DNA of 64,000 nucleotides from Streptomyces sp. NBC_01463 (GCA_036227345.1 CP109468.1:930001-994000); one strand, 5' to 3'. Positions 17,639 through 26,241 are shown, counted from the stretch's first letter. Translations and numbers: made by a program. The notes: generated by a model from the letters alone, not told the origin.

Positions 17639-18078
17639 CCAACCCCGTGCAGCCCATCGAGGTCCTTCTCGTCGAGGACGACCCCGGCGACGAACTCATG
17701 ACGCGTGAGGCGTTCGAGGACAACAAGATCCGCAACACGCTCCACGTGGTCCGCGACGGGCAGGAGGCGCTCGACTTCCTCTACTGCCGCGGCGCGTACG
17801 GCGACGCCCCGCGTCCCGATCTGATCCTGCTCGACCTGAACCTGCCCAAGTACGACGGGCGCCAGGTGCTGGAGCAGATCAAGCAGGACCCCGAGCTCTC
17901 GCTCATCCCCGTCGTCGTGCTGACCACGTCCTCCGCCGAGGAGGACATCCTGCGCAGCTACAAACTGCACGCCAACGCCTACGTCACGAAGCCGGTCGAC
18001 CTCGACCAGTTCATCGCGGCGGTCCGCCAGATCGACGAGTTCTTCGTGACTGTGGTGCGGCTCCCCGGACGTGCGTAA
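17635..18078 (+). CDS. Single-domain response regulator (Rcp1-like)
   Basis: A 147-residue receiver domain without output domain. Acidic pocket EDD at 14-16, phosphoacceptor Asp67 in LLDLNLPKYDG, Thr in VVVLTTSS, and Lys in YVTKPVD. The FLYCRGAY-type insertion is shared with regulators that pair with HDLQEPLR kinases. The GTG at 17635 overlaps the kinase stop (GTGA). The three genes from 14757 form one translationally coupled operon; this regulator may act as a phosphate shuttle between kinase and the phosphatase-linked receiver. Confidence 0.95.
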   Translation: MTNPVQPIEVLLVEDDPGDELMTREAFEDNKIRNTLHVVRDGQEALDFLYCRGAYGDAPRPDLILLDLNLPKYDGRQVLEQIKQDPELSLIPVVVLTTSSAEEDILRSYKLHANAYVTKPVDLDQFIAAVRQIDEFFVTVVRLPGRA

Positions 18079-18097
18079 CATCTGCTGACATCACCGG

Positions 18098-18122
18098 GAG
18101 TGGGATCTCCCGACGCGGGTAC
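18098..18122 (+). promoter_or_regulatory. Candidate SigB-type promoter (GAGT-N15-GGGTAC)
   Basis: GAGT at 18098-18101 and GGGTAC at 18117-18122, spaced 15 bases, fit the published Streptomyces SigB consensus GNNT-N14-16-GGGTA(C/T). It lies 57 bp upstream of the RsbW-like ATPase gene, a natural target of the SigB regulon. Confidence 0.5.
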
Positions 18123-18178
18123 ACGACCAGCGAGAAGAGAGGTCCGAGGCCTCCCCCGCTGCGCCCTGGCTGGAGCAC

Positions 18179-18634
18179 ATGAACGAACAGGCCATCTCCC
18201 GGCCGGACGACTCCCCCAGGAGCTGTCCGCCCACGGAGGCACTGCACAGCGCCGAGGTGTTCGGCGGTGAACCGGGGTGCATCGCCCAGGCGCGCGCCCT
18301 GGCCGACCGCTTTCTCGCGCGGCTCGTGGCCGAGTGGATGGCCGTGCTCGGCCCGCACACCCGCAACGATCTGATGCTCGCCGTCAGCGAGCTGGTCACC
18401 AACGCCGACCGCTACAGCCACGGTCCCTACCTGCTGGAGCTGGAGGGCACCGCCGAGCGCGTCAGCGTCACGGTGTACGACAGCAGCAGCGCGCTCCCGG
18501 TCTTCTACTCCCCCGACCCCGGCCGGCTCGGCGGCCACGGCATGGAGATCGTCGTGGCCCTGTGCGACCGTCTGACGGCCGAGCGGGTGCCGGTCGGCAA
18601 GCGCATCCGTGCCGAGTTCATGCTCAGCAGCTGA
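18179..18634 (+). CDS. RsbW-like ATP-binding protein (anti-sigma kinase family)
   Basis: A 151-residue GHKL ATPase of the RsbW/SpoIIAB group. Conserved boxes are visible: N box in LMLAVSELVTNADRYS and G box in GRLGGHGMEIV. Such proteins bind SigB-type sigma factors and phosphorylate STAS antagonists, though many Streptomyces paralogues have lost one activity. The ATG at 18179 is chosen as the only in-frame candidate before the domain; the upstream Shine-Dalgarno is weak. A SigB-type promoter lies upstream. It sits between the phosphorelay operon and a second phosphatase, pointing to a partner-switching module. Confidence 0.88.
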   Translation: MNEQAISRPDDSPRSCPPTEALHSAEVFGGEPGCIAQARALADRFLARLVAEWMAVLGPHTRNDLMLAVSELVTNADRYSHGPYLLELEGTAERVSVTVYDSSSALPVFYSPDPGRLGGHGMEIVVALCDRLTAERVPVGKRIRAEFMLSS

Positions 18635-18662
18635 TCGGCCCCGGCGTCGCACGGCCGTGCGG

Positions 18663-19838
18663 TCAGCCGTCGCTCCCCTGTCTGCCGAACCAGTCGATGC
18701 AGACGACCAGCGCGTCATCGAGCGTGTCCGCCTCGCGGTAGTCCGCGAGTTCGCGCAGGACGGCTCCCGGTACCGACGCCGCGGGCAGCAGCCGTGTCGC
18801 GAGGATCACCCGGGCCAGGCCGCGTTCCGCGTACGCCTCGCCCTGAGGCGACACGGTGTCGTACACCCCGTCGCTGACGAGCAGCAGCCGGTCGCCGGGG
18901 AGTGCCTGGAGCTTCTGCGCCACGTACTGCGACTCCTCGAACATGCCGAGCGGCAGCTGGGCGTCCAGCTCCACCCGGGAGACCGTCCGGCCGCGCAGCC
19001 GCCACAGCTGCGGGGAGCCCGCGTCCACCGCGCCGATCCTGCCGGTGGCGAGGTCGAAGCGGAGCAGCAGGGTCGACACATGGGCGCTGCCGCGGTGCTG
19101 CTCGTAGAGCGCCTGGTCGGCGAGGGCGGCCTGGTCCGCGATGCCGATCCCGGCCCTTCTGGCGTTGCGCAGCGCGTTCACGGCGAGGTTGGTGAGCAGG
19201 GAGGCCTGGATGCCCTCGCCCAGGCCGTTGGTCACCGAGACGGTCAGGTGGTCGCCGTCCGCGGCCCAGTCGAAGTTGTCCCCGTGGATGCCGTAGGCCG
19301 GCTCCAGCTGCGCCCCGATGGCGTACTCGGCCGCGATGAAGGCCCGGGCGGGGAGCAGCTGCCACTGCATCTCGGCGGCGAGCGTGAGCCGGGTGATGCG
19401 GCGGGCCCGCCGGTAGTGGTCGGTGTCCCGTTCGGCCACGACGATCTCGTGACCCAGAAGATCCGCCACGTGGGCCAGTTCGTCCATGGTCTGCGGGGTG
19501 ACCGCGTCGGCCGGGAGGCGGACGCTGAGGATTCCGAGGCGCTCGCCCCGTACCGTCACGGGAAAGTGGTGGTCGGCCTCGCCGCCGTGGCCGACGGGCT
19601 CCTCGTGGTGGCGCTGGCTGCCGAAGGCCCGGCCCTGCGGGCTGTTGTGCATCGACAGGGCCCGTTCGTGCTCCGGTGCGGTGCCGACCGGCTTGAGCAC
19701 GGTCATCCCGTAGTCCGCCAGCAGCAGCTGCACGGACCGGGCGCCGTACGCGGCGGCGAGTGCGTCGCGCACCGTCTCCGCCAAGGCGTGCGGCGGGGCT
19801 GCGCGTACGGCTCGTTCGATTTCGGTACGGGCGTTCAC
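18663..19838 (-). CDS. PP2C (SpoIIE-type) phosphatase with N-terminal GAF-like domain
   Basis: A 391-residue cytoplasmic protein. A GAF-like sensor spans roughly 20-165 and the PP2C domain 175-390 (GDNFDW, LLLVSDGVYDT, TLDDALVV). The segment that normally reads GDVSGHG reads TNGLGEG here, so one metal-binding Asp is replaced by Asn; such variants recur in Streptomyces, and activity is uncertain. The GTG start at 19838 is preceded by a modest GCGGAAG. The gene faces the RsbW-like ATPase gene end to end (28 bp apart). Likely substrate class: phospho-STAS proteins, by analogy. Confidence 0.87.
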   Translation of the reverse strand: MNARTEIERAVRAAPPHALAETVRDALAAAYGARSVQLLLADYGMTVLKPVGTAPEHERALSMHNSPQGRAFGSQRHHEEPVGHGGEADHHFPVTVRGERLGILSVRLPADAVTPQTMDELAHVADLLGHEIVVAERDTDHYRRARRITRLTLAAEMQWQLLPARAFIAAEYAIGAQLEPAYGIHGDNFDWAADGDHLTVSVTNGLGEGIQASLLTNLAVNALRNARRAGIGIADQAALADQALYEQHRGSAHVSTLLLRFDLATGRIGAVDAGSPQLWRLRGRTVSRVELDAQLPLGMFEESQYVAQKLQALPGDRLLLVSDGVYDTVSPQGEAYAERGLARVILATRLLPAASVPGAVLRELADYREADTLDDALVVCIDWFGRQGSDG

Positions 19839-19918
19839 GGGCTTCCGCTCAATCTTCGTCGGGTGACAGGGATGGGGCCGGGCTGACAGGAGGACGCTTC
19901 GGATGACAGAGTGGATGG

Positions 19919-20431
19919 ATGCCCCACCGCACCGGCCTTCCTCACCGTCTCGAACGGGTTTCGGAGGACGTCTGCGCCGCCGCCGAACTGCTGGAGGTGC
20001 TGTGGGGGCGGGGCCAGGAGGCCGCACCGCCCGGCACGGTCTCGCCGTCGCAGCTGCGGGCCCTGCTCGTGATCGAGCGGCAGGAGGGCAGCAACCTCCG
20101 CTCGCTCGGCGAGGCGCTCGGTTCGCGTGCGCCGTCGGTGAGCAGGCTCTGCGACCGGATGGAGGCCATGGGCCTCGTCCAGCGGGACCCGAGCCCGACG
20201 AGCCGCCGTGAGGTCGAGCTCTGGCTGACCGTACGGGGCCGCGCCCTGCTCGAGGAGTGCCGGGCGATCCGCACGCGTGAGCTCTCCGCCGTGCTGGAGC
20301 GGATGCAGCCGGCCGAGGTCGCGGCGCTCGCCGACGGGCTCGCCGCGTTCCGCTCGGCAGCCTCTCAGCGGCTCACCTCCGGCCGGAGCCCGGCCGACCG
20401 GCTCCGCGAGGACATCGCCGACAGCGCCTAG
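19919..20431 (+). CDS. MarR-family transcriptional regulator
   Basis: A 170-residue winged-helix protein: SPSQLRALLVIERQEGSNLRSL leads into the recognition helix region (APSVSRLCDRMEAMGLVQRD) and the wing (SRREVELWLTVRGRALLEE). The start at 19919 has a poor ribosome site, whereas an ATG at 19903 has AGGAGG upstream but is in another frame, so the true N-terminus is unsettled. It is divergent from the PP2C gene and upstream of the STAS gene, which it may regulate. Confidence 0.85.
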   Translation: MPHRTGLPHRLERVSEDVCAAAELLEVLWGRGQEAAPPGTVSPSQLRALLVIERQEGSNLRSLGEALGSRAPSVSRLCDRMEAMGLVQRDPSPTSRREVELWLTVRGRALLEECRAIRTRELSAVLERMQPAEVAALADGLAAFRSAASQRLTSGRSPADRLREDIADSA

Positions 20432-20479
20432 GTTCATCCAGCCCCTGCTTCCGCGTACCGAGGCACTCCTGGAGGGGGT

Positions 20480-20502
20480 GCGTACGTTGATCATTGGGGT
20501 AC
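20480..20502 (+). promoter_or_regulatory. GGGTAC promoter-like element before the STAS gene
   Basis: GGGTAC at 20497-20502 is preceded by GCGT at 20480-20483 with a 13-base spacer, one base short of the SigB consensus range. It lies 31 bp before the STAS gene start. Weak support on spacing alone, strengthened by context. Confidence 0.35.
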
Positions 20503-20524
20503 AGATTGTTGCCCCATGAAGAAT

Positions 20525-20540
20525 GTTGTCAAATGGCAAC
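20525..20540. promoter_or_regulatory. Imperfect palindrome GTTGTCAAATGGCAAC at STAS gene start
   Basis: GTTG and CAAC arms flank an 8-base centre that includes the proposed ATG. It could be a site for the MarR protein encoded just upstream, blocking transcription or translation. Inference only. Confidence 0.3.
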
Positions 20541-21012
20541 TGTTACTTCTATCGTTGGCCCACACCCGCCGCGAGCAGGGACGGACTTGCACCGGACCGT
20601 CCACATCAACCGGCTTTCTCCCCGCCATCCAGTGCATCACGAGGTGACCGTGCTTCCATCCCCCAGCGCCGGCAGAGCCATGAGAATCGTCCCACGCCAG
20701 GACCACGGAGCGCTGGTCCTCGGCGTGACAGGTGACCTCGACATCGACAACGTCGGTCCGCTCGGCGCCGCGCTGGAGAGCGCGGCGTCGGACGGCGACA
20801 CGCCGGTCGTCGTCGACCTCTCCGACGTGAGTTTCGCGGACTCGACGACGGTGAACGTGCTGCTTCAGGGCCAGACCCTGCTGGGTCCCCGGCTGCGGCT
20901 CGCCGCGCCGTCCCCGTTCATGGAGCGGCTCATCGGGGTGCTGGGCCTCGACAGCGCCCTGCCGGTCTTCCCGACCGTCGCCGAGGCGATCGACCCGCCA
21001 CTGCCCGCCTGA
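20533..21012 (+). CDS. STAS-domain anti-sigma factor antagonist
   Basis: A 159-residue protein whose C-terminal 105 residues form a STAS domain (ALVLGVTGDLDIDNVGPL, VVVDLSDVSFADSTTVNVLL). The Ser in the FADSTT loop is the position phosphorylated by RsbW-type kinases. A 50-residue Pro/His-rich N-terminal leader precedes the domain; the start could be further in. The ATG at 20533 is the first in-frame ATG. A GGGTAC-type element lies upstream. Together with the sigma factor and RsbW-like ATPase it completes the partner-switching set in this region. Confidence 0.85.
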   Translation: MATVTSIVGPHPPRAGTDLHRTVHINRLSPRHPVHHEVTVLPSPSAGRAMRIVPRQDHGALVLGVTGDLDIDNVGPLGAALESAASDGDTPVVVDLSDVSFADSTTVNVLLQGQTLLGPRLRLAAPSPFMERLIGVLGLDSALPVFPTVAEAIDPPLPA

Positions 21013-21024
21013 GTCCACGACGCG

Positions 21025-21064
21025 CGAGCGCCCTTCCCCCCACGGACGGGGGGAAGGGCGCTCG
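21025..21064. terminator. Bidirectional terminator between STAS and GH92 genes
   Basis: A perfect 17-bp stem: CGAGCGCCCTTCCCCCC (21025-21041) with its complement at 21048-21064. It separates convergent genes. Confidence 0.85.
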
Positions 21065-21084
21065 TGTGCCGTGCGGTGGCCGTC

Positions 21085-23448
21085 TCAGCCCAGTGCGGGC
21101 GGAGCATCCTCGGGCGACGTACCCCACGCTGACGGCTCGCCGCCCACCGTGAAGGAGAGCGAGCGGGCCGAGCGGATGTCGTCCGTCGTGAGGTAGGTGC
21201 GCGACTGCGGCGCACCGTCGAGCCGGGCCGACTGGATGTAGCGGTCGGTGTCCGAGGCTCCGGGCGCGCTCACCGTGAGCGACCCGCGCGGGTAGTACCG
21301 GCGGTCGAGCTTGATGTCGACGCGCTCGAAGGCGGGCGTGGACAGACCCCAGGTGTCGGTGCCCGGCTGGACCGGGAAGACGCCGATCGAGGAGAGCACC
21401 ATCCAGGCGGACATGGTGCCGAGGTCGTCGTTGCCCGTCATGCCGGTCGGTCCGTTGGTGAAGAGCGTCAGGGCCGCGTGGACCACGTCGGTGGTCTTCC
21501 ACGGCTGGCCGGTGGACAGGTAGGTGTACGGGGCGATCAGGTCGGGCTCGTTCTGCGGGTTGTACTTGTCGGCGTTGTAGTACGCGTACGGGCCGTTGAC
21601 CCACACCTCGCGCGCGGTCTTCGCCGGGTCGGCGAGGAGCTGGTCGTACGCGAAGAAGGAGTCGAGCCGCTGGTTGGCCGCGTCCTTGCCGCCGATCAGG
21701 TCGACCATGCCGGGGATGTCCTGCGGCACCATCCACTGGTACTGCCAGGACGTGCCCTCATGGAAGCCCTCGCTCTCGGCCGGGTCGGCCGGGCCGGTGA
21801 AGGCGCCGGAGGCGTCACGGGCCCGGAAGAAGCCGGTCGAGGGGTCGAATATCTTCCGGTAGTTCTGGGCGCGCGCGTCGTAGCGGGCGGCGTCGGCCTT
21901 GTGACCGAGGTCGCGGGCCATCTCGGCGAGCATGCCGTCGGACAGGGCGTACTCCAGCGTGGCGGAGGCGCCGTGGTCGTAGTCCGAGTCGCCGGGCTTG
22001 GCGTGCGGACGGTCCTTGATGTACGGGGCGTAGCCGTCCTTCAGGTACTCGACGTTGGCCTCGCGGCCCACCGGCGCGGAGTCCGTGGCCGGCACCCCGT
22101 CGGCGTTCTTCTTCAGGGCGCGGTACGCCTCCTCCTCGTACCCCTTCAGCAGGCCCTGCTGGTAGGCGTTGGTGAGGAAGGGGGTGACCGGGTCACCGGT
22201 CATGATGTTCGTCTCGACCGTGCCGTAGCCCCACTTGGGCAGCCAGCCGCTCTCGGCGTCGATCCGCAGGACGGATATCGCCATGTCGCGGGACTCGCGC
22301 GGGGCGAGCAGCGAGAGCAGCTGGGCCTGGGTGCGGTAGGTGTCCCAGAGGGACCAGTTCTGGTAGTACGTGAAGGCCCCGTGCGCATCGACAGCGCGGT
22401 GGGTCTTCTGGTCCCAGCCGGTGTAGCGGCCGTCCACGTCGCTGCCGACGTTGGGTGCGAGGAATGACCGGTAGAGGGAGGAGTAGAAGGTGCGGCGGAG
22501 TTCGTCGCTGCCGCCCTGGGCCTTCACGCCTTCGAGACGGTCCTCCCAGCTGCGCTGCGCGGCGCGTTCGACGTGGTCGAAGCTGCGGCCGCCCTCGGCG
22601 CGGAGGTTGAGCGCGGCGCCCTTGGCGTCGACGTAGCTCAGGGCGGTGGTCGCCTCGACGGTGCGGTCCTTGCTGGTGTCGAAGCGCAGCCAGGCGCCGT
22701 TGCGGGCGTCGGTGGCCGAGGACTTCTTCGAGCCCTCGGTGACGGTGTCGCCGTTCCAGGTGCCGGACGTGGTGAACGACCGGTCGAAGTGGGTGACGGT
22801 GTAGACCGTGTACGCCTTGGTGTCCTGGCAGAAGCCGCTGCCCTTGATCGCGGTCCGCACGGTCCGGTTGTCGAGGATCTCGACCTCGGAGGAGAGCGTC
22901 TTGTGCAGCGACTGGCCCGCGTTGAGCAGGACGTTGGCCTTGTCGGTGGCCGGGAAGGTGTAGCGCTGCACGCCGGTGCGCTGCGTCGCGGTCAGTTCGG
23001 CGTCGATGCCGGTCTTGAGCCCGACCCTGTAGTAGCCGGGGCTCGCCTTCTCGTCGTCGTGGCTGAACTCGGCAGCGTACTTCGCGTAGTCGGTCTCGGT
23101 GACGTCACCGGTGGTGGGCAGGGTCGGCAGGTCGCCGCCCAGGCCGCAGCCGACGCCGGAGAGGTGGACCGAGGAGAAGCCGCGGATGTGGTTCTCGCCG
23201 TAGTCGTACCCGGTGTTGTGGCCGGTGTCCGGGGAGAGCTGCACCATGCCGAAGGGCACGGATGCGCCGGGGTAGGTGTTGCCCTCGTTCTGGGTGCCGA
23301 TGAACGGATTGACCAGGTCGGTCAGCCGGCCGTCGGCCCGGGGCGCGGCCTGGGCCGTGGCCCCGGTGGTGAGGACACCGCCCAGGAGCGCGACGGCGGC
23401 GAGTGCGGCCGCCGGGCCGCGCAGGCGCGGCCGTGGGATCCGGTGCAT
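21085..23448 (-). CDS. Secreted alpha-mannosidase, GH92
   Basis: A 787-residue exo-alpha-mannosidase, probably acting on alpha-1,2-type mannose of fungal or plant glycans outside the cell. A Sec signal peptide ends near TAQAAPRADG. The GH92 fold begins with LVNPFIGTQNEGNTYPGASVPFG and includes FSSVHLSGVGCG, the N-W-S-L-W-D-T-Y-R segment, PKWGYGTVETNIMTGDP, EGTSWQYQWMVPQDI, and GNDDLGTMSAWMVLSSIG, all family hallmarks. The ATG at 23448 follows AAGGAGTATCCCC. A perfect GACAACGTTGTC operator lies 16 bp upstream of the start. It follows the GH2 gene in the same direction but beyond a terminator, so it is transcribed separately. Confidence 0.95.
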   Translation of the reverse strand: MHRIPRPRLRGPAAALAAVALLGGVLTTGATAQAAPRADGRLTDLVNPFIGTQNEGNTYPGASVPFGMVQLSPDTGHNTGYDYGENHIRGFSSVHLSGVGCGLGGDLPTLPTTGDVTETDYAKYAAEFSHDDEKASPGYYRVGLKTGIDAELTATQRTGVQRYTFPATDKANVLLNAGQSLHKTLSSEVEILDNRTVRTAIKGSGFCQDTKAYTVYTVTHFDRSFTTSGTWNGDTVTEGSKKSSATDARNGAWLRFDTSKDRTVEATTALSYVDAKGAALNLRAEGGRSFDHVERAAQRSWEDRLEGVKAQGGSDELRRTFYSSLYRSFLAPNVGSDVDGRYTGWDQKTHRAVDAHGAFTYYQNWSLWDTYRTQAQLLSLLAPRESRDMAISVLRIDAESGWLPKWGYGTVETNIMTGDPVTPFLTNAYQQGLLKGYEEEAYRALKKNADGVPATDSAPVGREANVEYLKDGYAPYIKDRPHAKPGDSDYDHGASATLEYALSDGMLAEMARDLGHKADAARYDARAQNYRKIFDPSTGFFRARDASGAFTGPADPAESEGFHEGTSWQYQWMVPQDIPGMVDLIGGKDAANQRLDSFFAYDQLLADPAKTAREVWVNGPYAYYNADKYNPQNEPDLIAPYTYLSTGQPWKTTDVVHAALTLFTNGPTGMTGNDDLGTMSAWMVLSSIGVFPVQPGTDTWGLSTPAFERVDIKLDRRYYPRGSLTVSAPGASDTDRYIQSARLDGAPQSRTYLTTDDIRSARSLSFTVGGEPSAWGTSPEDAPPALG

Positions 23449-23463
23449 GGGGATACTCCTTCG

Positions 23464-23475
23464 GACAACGTTGTC
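23464..23475. promoter_or_regulatory. Perfect palindrome GACAACGTTGTC (LacI-type operator) before GH92
   Basis: A 12-bp perfect palindrome with the central CG typical of LacI-family operators, 16 bp upstream of the GH92 ATG. Similar sites lie before the GH2 gene (26231) and the GH43 gene (49704). Confidence 0.65.
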
Positions 23476-23529
23476 AGAGCGCGATCATTCTTGGTTCCCC
23501 GTTGATGTGCGTCAAGGGGTCGGACGGCG

Positions 23530-23567
23530 CCGCTCCGGTCCGCCCCCTGCGGGGCGGACCGGAGCGG
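23530..23567 (-). terminator. Terminator after the GH2 gene
   Basis: A perfect 17-bp stem, CCGCTCCGGTCCGCCCC (23530-23546) with its complement (23551-23567), around a CTGC loop. It lies ten bases past the GH2 stop codon. Confidence 0.85.
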
Positions 23568-23576
23568 CCTCGTGGA

Positions 23577-26183
23577 TCAGGCCGCGGGGCAGCCCGCCAC
23601 GACCGCCTTCGAGGCGTCGCGGATCAGCGCCTGCTGGGCGTCGTGGACCCGCTTCACATCGGGCTTGACGACCCTGCGGTCGTAGGTGAGCAGACCGTTG
23701 AGCTCACCCTCCACGTCGGAGATCTGCGTGTACACGGCGCCGTTGCTGCCCTTGCAGGCCAGCGCGTGCACCTCGTCGAGCTTGGTGAGGTAGTCGTCGG
23801 TGTAGGTGGCCGGGTCGACCGCGACGTACGACTGCTGCACGGCCCAGGCGTGGCCGGGCACCGCGAGCCCGAGTCCGCCGTACTCGCCGCTGACCAGGGC
23901 CCGTCGGCCGTCCGGCTCCGGGAGCGCGGGGCTCGGGTAGCCGTGTTCGTCGATGATGTCGCCGGTGCCGCCGTCGACGCCCAGGTTGATGCCGGACATG
24001 CTGTTGACCAGCCGCGTCGGGTCCCAGGCCTTGGCCTGGTCGGCGATGCGGGCCTCGTCGTACTGGCCCCAGCCCTCGTTGAAGGTGACCCACATGACGA
24101 CGGACGGGTGGCCGGCGTGTTCGTCGATCATCTCCTTCATCTCGTGCTCGTACTCGGCGCGCGCGGCGGCCGACGGGTTGACGGTGTTCATCGCGGGCAT
24201 GTCCTGCCAGACCATCAGGCCCAGCTTGTCCGCCCAGTAGAACCAGCGGTCGGGCTCGACCTTGATGTGCTTGCGGACCGAGTTGAAGCCCATCGCCTTG
24301 TGCATCTTCAGGTCGTACGCGAGTGCCTCGTCGGTGGGCGCGGTGTGCAGCCCGTCCGGCCAGAACCCCTGGTCGAGGGTGGCCATCAGGAAGACCGGCT
24401 TGCCGTTGAGGACGGTGCGCTGGGTGCCGTTCACCTTCTCGACGGCGATGGACCGCATCCCGAAGTAGCTGCCGACCCGGTCGGATCCGACGGTGACCTT
24501 CAGCTGGTAGAGGTGCGGGTCGTCAGCCGACCACAGGTGTGCGTCCGGGACGCGGACCTTGAGCGCCGAGCCGGTCCGGCCGGTGGCCGAGCCCACCTTG
24601 CGCTTGCCGTCGTACACGGTCGCCGTGAACGGGACGCCGTTCCGTACGCCGCGCGCCTCGACGGAGACGTTCCCGCCCGGGACATCAGGGGTGATCTTCA
24701 GCGAGTCGGCGTGGTCGGCCGCGACCGGCTCCATCCAGACGGTCTGCCAGATGCCGGACGACGGGGTGTACCAGATGCCGCTGGGGTCCAGGCGCTGCTT
24801 GCCCATCGGCGGGTTCTCGCCGTCCTCGGCGTCCGTCGGGTCGTAGACGCCGACGATCAGCTCCTGGGTCCGGCCGGGCTTCAGCGCGTCGGTGACATCG
24901 GCGCTGAACTTGTCGTAGCCGCCCTTGTGTTCGGTGACCTTGTGCCCGTTGACGTACACCTCGGACTGCCAGTCCACGGCACCGAAGTTCAGCCGGAGCC
25001 GCTGGCCGGAGCCGACCTTCCAGTTCTTCGGGACGGTGAAGGTGCGGCGGTACCACATCCGGTCCTCGTGCCGTTCGATCCCGGACAGCTGGGACTCGAC
25101 CGGGTACGGGACGAGGATCTTCTCGCCGAGCTTCCTGCCCACCGGGGGCCGCTCCCCCGCCTTCGCCGCGGCGAACTCCCAGGAGCCGTTGAGGTTCTGC
25201 CAGTTGTCACGGGTGAGCTGGGGGCGCGGGTACTCGGGCAGGGCGTTCTTCGGCCCCACCTCGTCGGCCCACTTCGTGGTCAGCTGGTACGTGGAGTGGT
25301 TGGGCCCGCTGGACCAGAAGGCGCCGACCTGCTTGCCGTCCTCGCCGGCCAGGGCGCCGTCCCCGTCGTAGCGGATGTCGGCGAGCCCGGTGGCGTCGCC
25401 CGCCTTGTTCCCGACCACCGGCTCCTTGAGGGCGACGGTCAGGCTGCGCGGGTCGGCGGGGTCGGCCCTGACCGCCCCGAGCGGCCACTCCGCGCCGCCG
25501 ATCACGGCGTCGAGGTGGTTCACCAGACCGGCCGGAAGCGTGCCCAGCTTCTGGGCGAAGTCGAGCTTGAGGGTGCGGCCGTCGGCGAGCACGGTGGCGC
25601 CGATGGCCCCGTCGTACGCGAAGTCGTCCGGCAGCCGGAAGGCGGACTGCGGTACGGGCACCTTGGTGCCGCCCGGTTCGGTCCACTTGAGATGGAGGTT
25701 GGAGCCTCCCTCGTGCTCGAAGTACTCCACCTTGAAGTCGTAGGCCTTCCCGGCGGTCAACTCGACCGGCTGGGAGGTCTGTTCCTTCTCCCAGTCGTCG
25801 ACCCAGTGGTCGATGACCGGCTTTCCGTCGATCCAGAGCCGGAAGCCGTTGTCCCCGGTCATCGAGAACGTATGGCTCCCGGTCTTCTCCGGCACGATCT
25901 TCCCGGTCCACCGGATGCTGGCGTCGTCGGCCTGCCCGGTGGCCGACGTCAGCCGCGACTCCAGGGTCGGGAAGTCGATGGAGGGGTCGAATCCGGTGGC
26001 CTTGAGCTCCCCGAAGTCGAAGGCACCGGGGGCGGACTGGGTGTAGTACTCCCCCTTCAGCCCCTGCACCTCGGGAGCGTCCCCGGGGTCCGTTCCGGCC
26101 GCCGATGCGGCTGGTACGGCGGACAGGCCGGCAGCCCCCACGACGGCTGCCAGGAACAGAATCAGTCTCTTGTCGATGCGCAC
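23577..26183 (-). CDS. Secreted PA14-GH2 glycoside hydrolase
   Basis: An 868-residue exported GH2-family hydrolase, probably a beta-galactosidase, beta-mannosidase or beta-glucuronidase type enzyme; sequence alone does not settle which. A Sec signal peptide (LILFLAAVVGAAGLSAVPAASA) is followed by a PA14 carbohydrate-binding domain at about 40-180 (FTGDNGFRLWIDGKPVIDHW-like), then the GH2 sugar-binding, sandwich and barrel domains. Glu703 in VTFNEGWG is the acid/base and Glu767 in VSGEYGG the likely nucleophile. The GTG at 26183 is chosen because GGAGGATCC lies directly before it; the longer frame to 26294 lacks this. A TACAACGTTGGA operator lies 47 bp upstream. Confidence 0.93.
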   Translation of the reverse strand: MRIDKRLILFLAAVVGAAGLSAVPAASAAGTDPGDAPEVQGLKGEYYTQSAPGAFDFGELKATGFDPSIDFPTLESRLTSATGQADDASIRWTGKIVPEKTGSHTFSMTGDNGFRLWIDGKPVIDHWVDDWEKEQTSQPVELTAGKAYDFKVEYFEHEGGSNLHLKWTEPGGTKVPVPQSAFRLPDDFAYDGAIGATVLADGRTLKLDFAQKLGTLPAGLVNHLDAVIGGAEWPLGAVRADPADPRSLTVALKEPVVGNKAGDATGLADIRYDGDGALAGEDGKQVGAFWSSGPNHSTYQLTTKWADEVGPKNALPEYPRPQLTRDNWQNLNGSWEFAAAKAGERPPVGRKLGEKILVPYPVESQLSGIERHEDRMWYRRTFTVPKNWKVGSGQRLRLNFGAVDWQSEVYVNGHKVTEHKGGYDKFSADVTDALKPGRTQELIVGVYDPTDAEDGENPPMGKQRLDPSGIWYTPSSGIWQTVWMEPVAADHADSLKITPDVPGGNVSVEARGVRNGVPFTATVYDGKRKVGSATGRTGSALKVRVPDAHLWSADDPHLYQLKVTVGSDRVGSYFGMRSIAVEKVNGTQRTVLNGKPVFLMATLDQGFWPDGLHTAPTDEALAYDLKMHKAMGFNSVRKHIKVEPDRWFYWADKLGLMVWQDMPAMNTVNPSAAARAEYEHEMKEMIDEHAGHPSVVMWVTFNEGWGQYDEARIADQAKAWDPTRLVNSMSGINLGVDGGTGDIIDEHGYPSPALPEPDGRRALVSGEYGGLGLAVPGHAWAVQQSYVAVDPATYTDDYLTKLDEVHALACKGSNGAVYTQISDVEGELNGLLTYDRRVVKPDVKRVHDAQQALIRDASKAVVAGCPAA

Positions 26184-26229
26184 GGATCCTCCTTGGTGAG
26201 GAAGGGTGGCGGCTCGCTGCCACACGATG

Positions 26230-26241
26230 TACAACGTTGGA
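26230..26241. promoter_or_regulatory. TACAACGTTGGA operator before GH2
   Basis: The 8-bp core CAACGTTG (26232-26239) is a perfect palindrome. The minus-strand form TCCAACGTTGTA matches the site before GH43 at 49704-49715 in 11 of 12 positions, suggesting one LacI-type regulator for these exported hydrolases. Confidence 0.6.

Noticed and set aside
20485..20530. TGGGG...CCCCA inverted repeat near the STAS gene as a terminator
   Set aside because: Five-base arms with a 12-base loop containing no stable stem; more likely promoter sequence.
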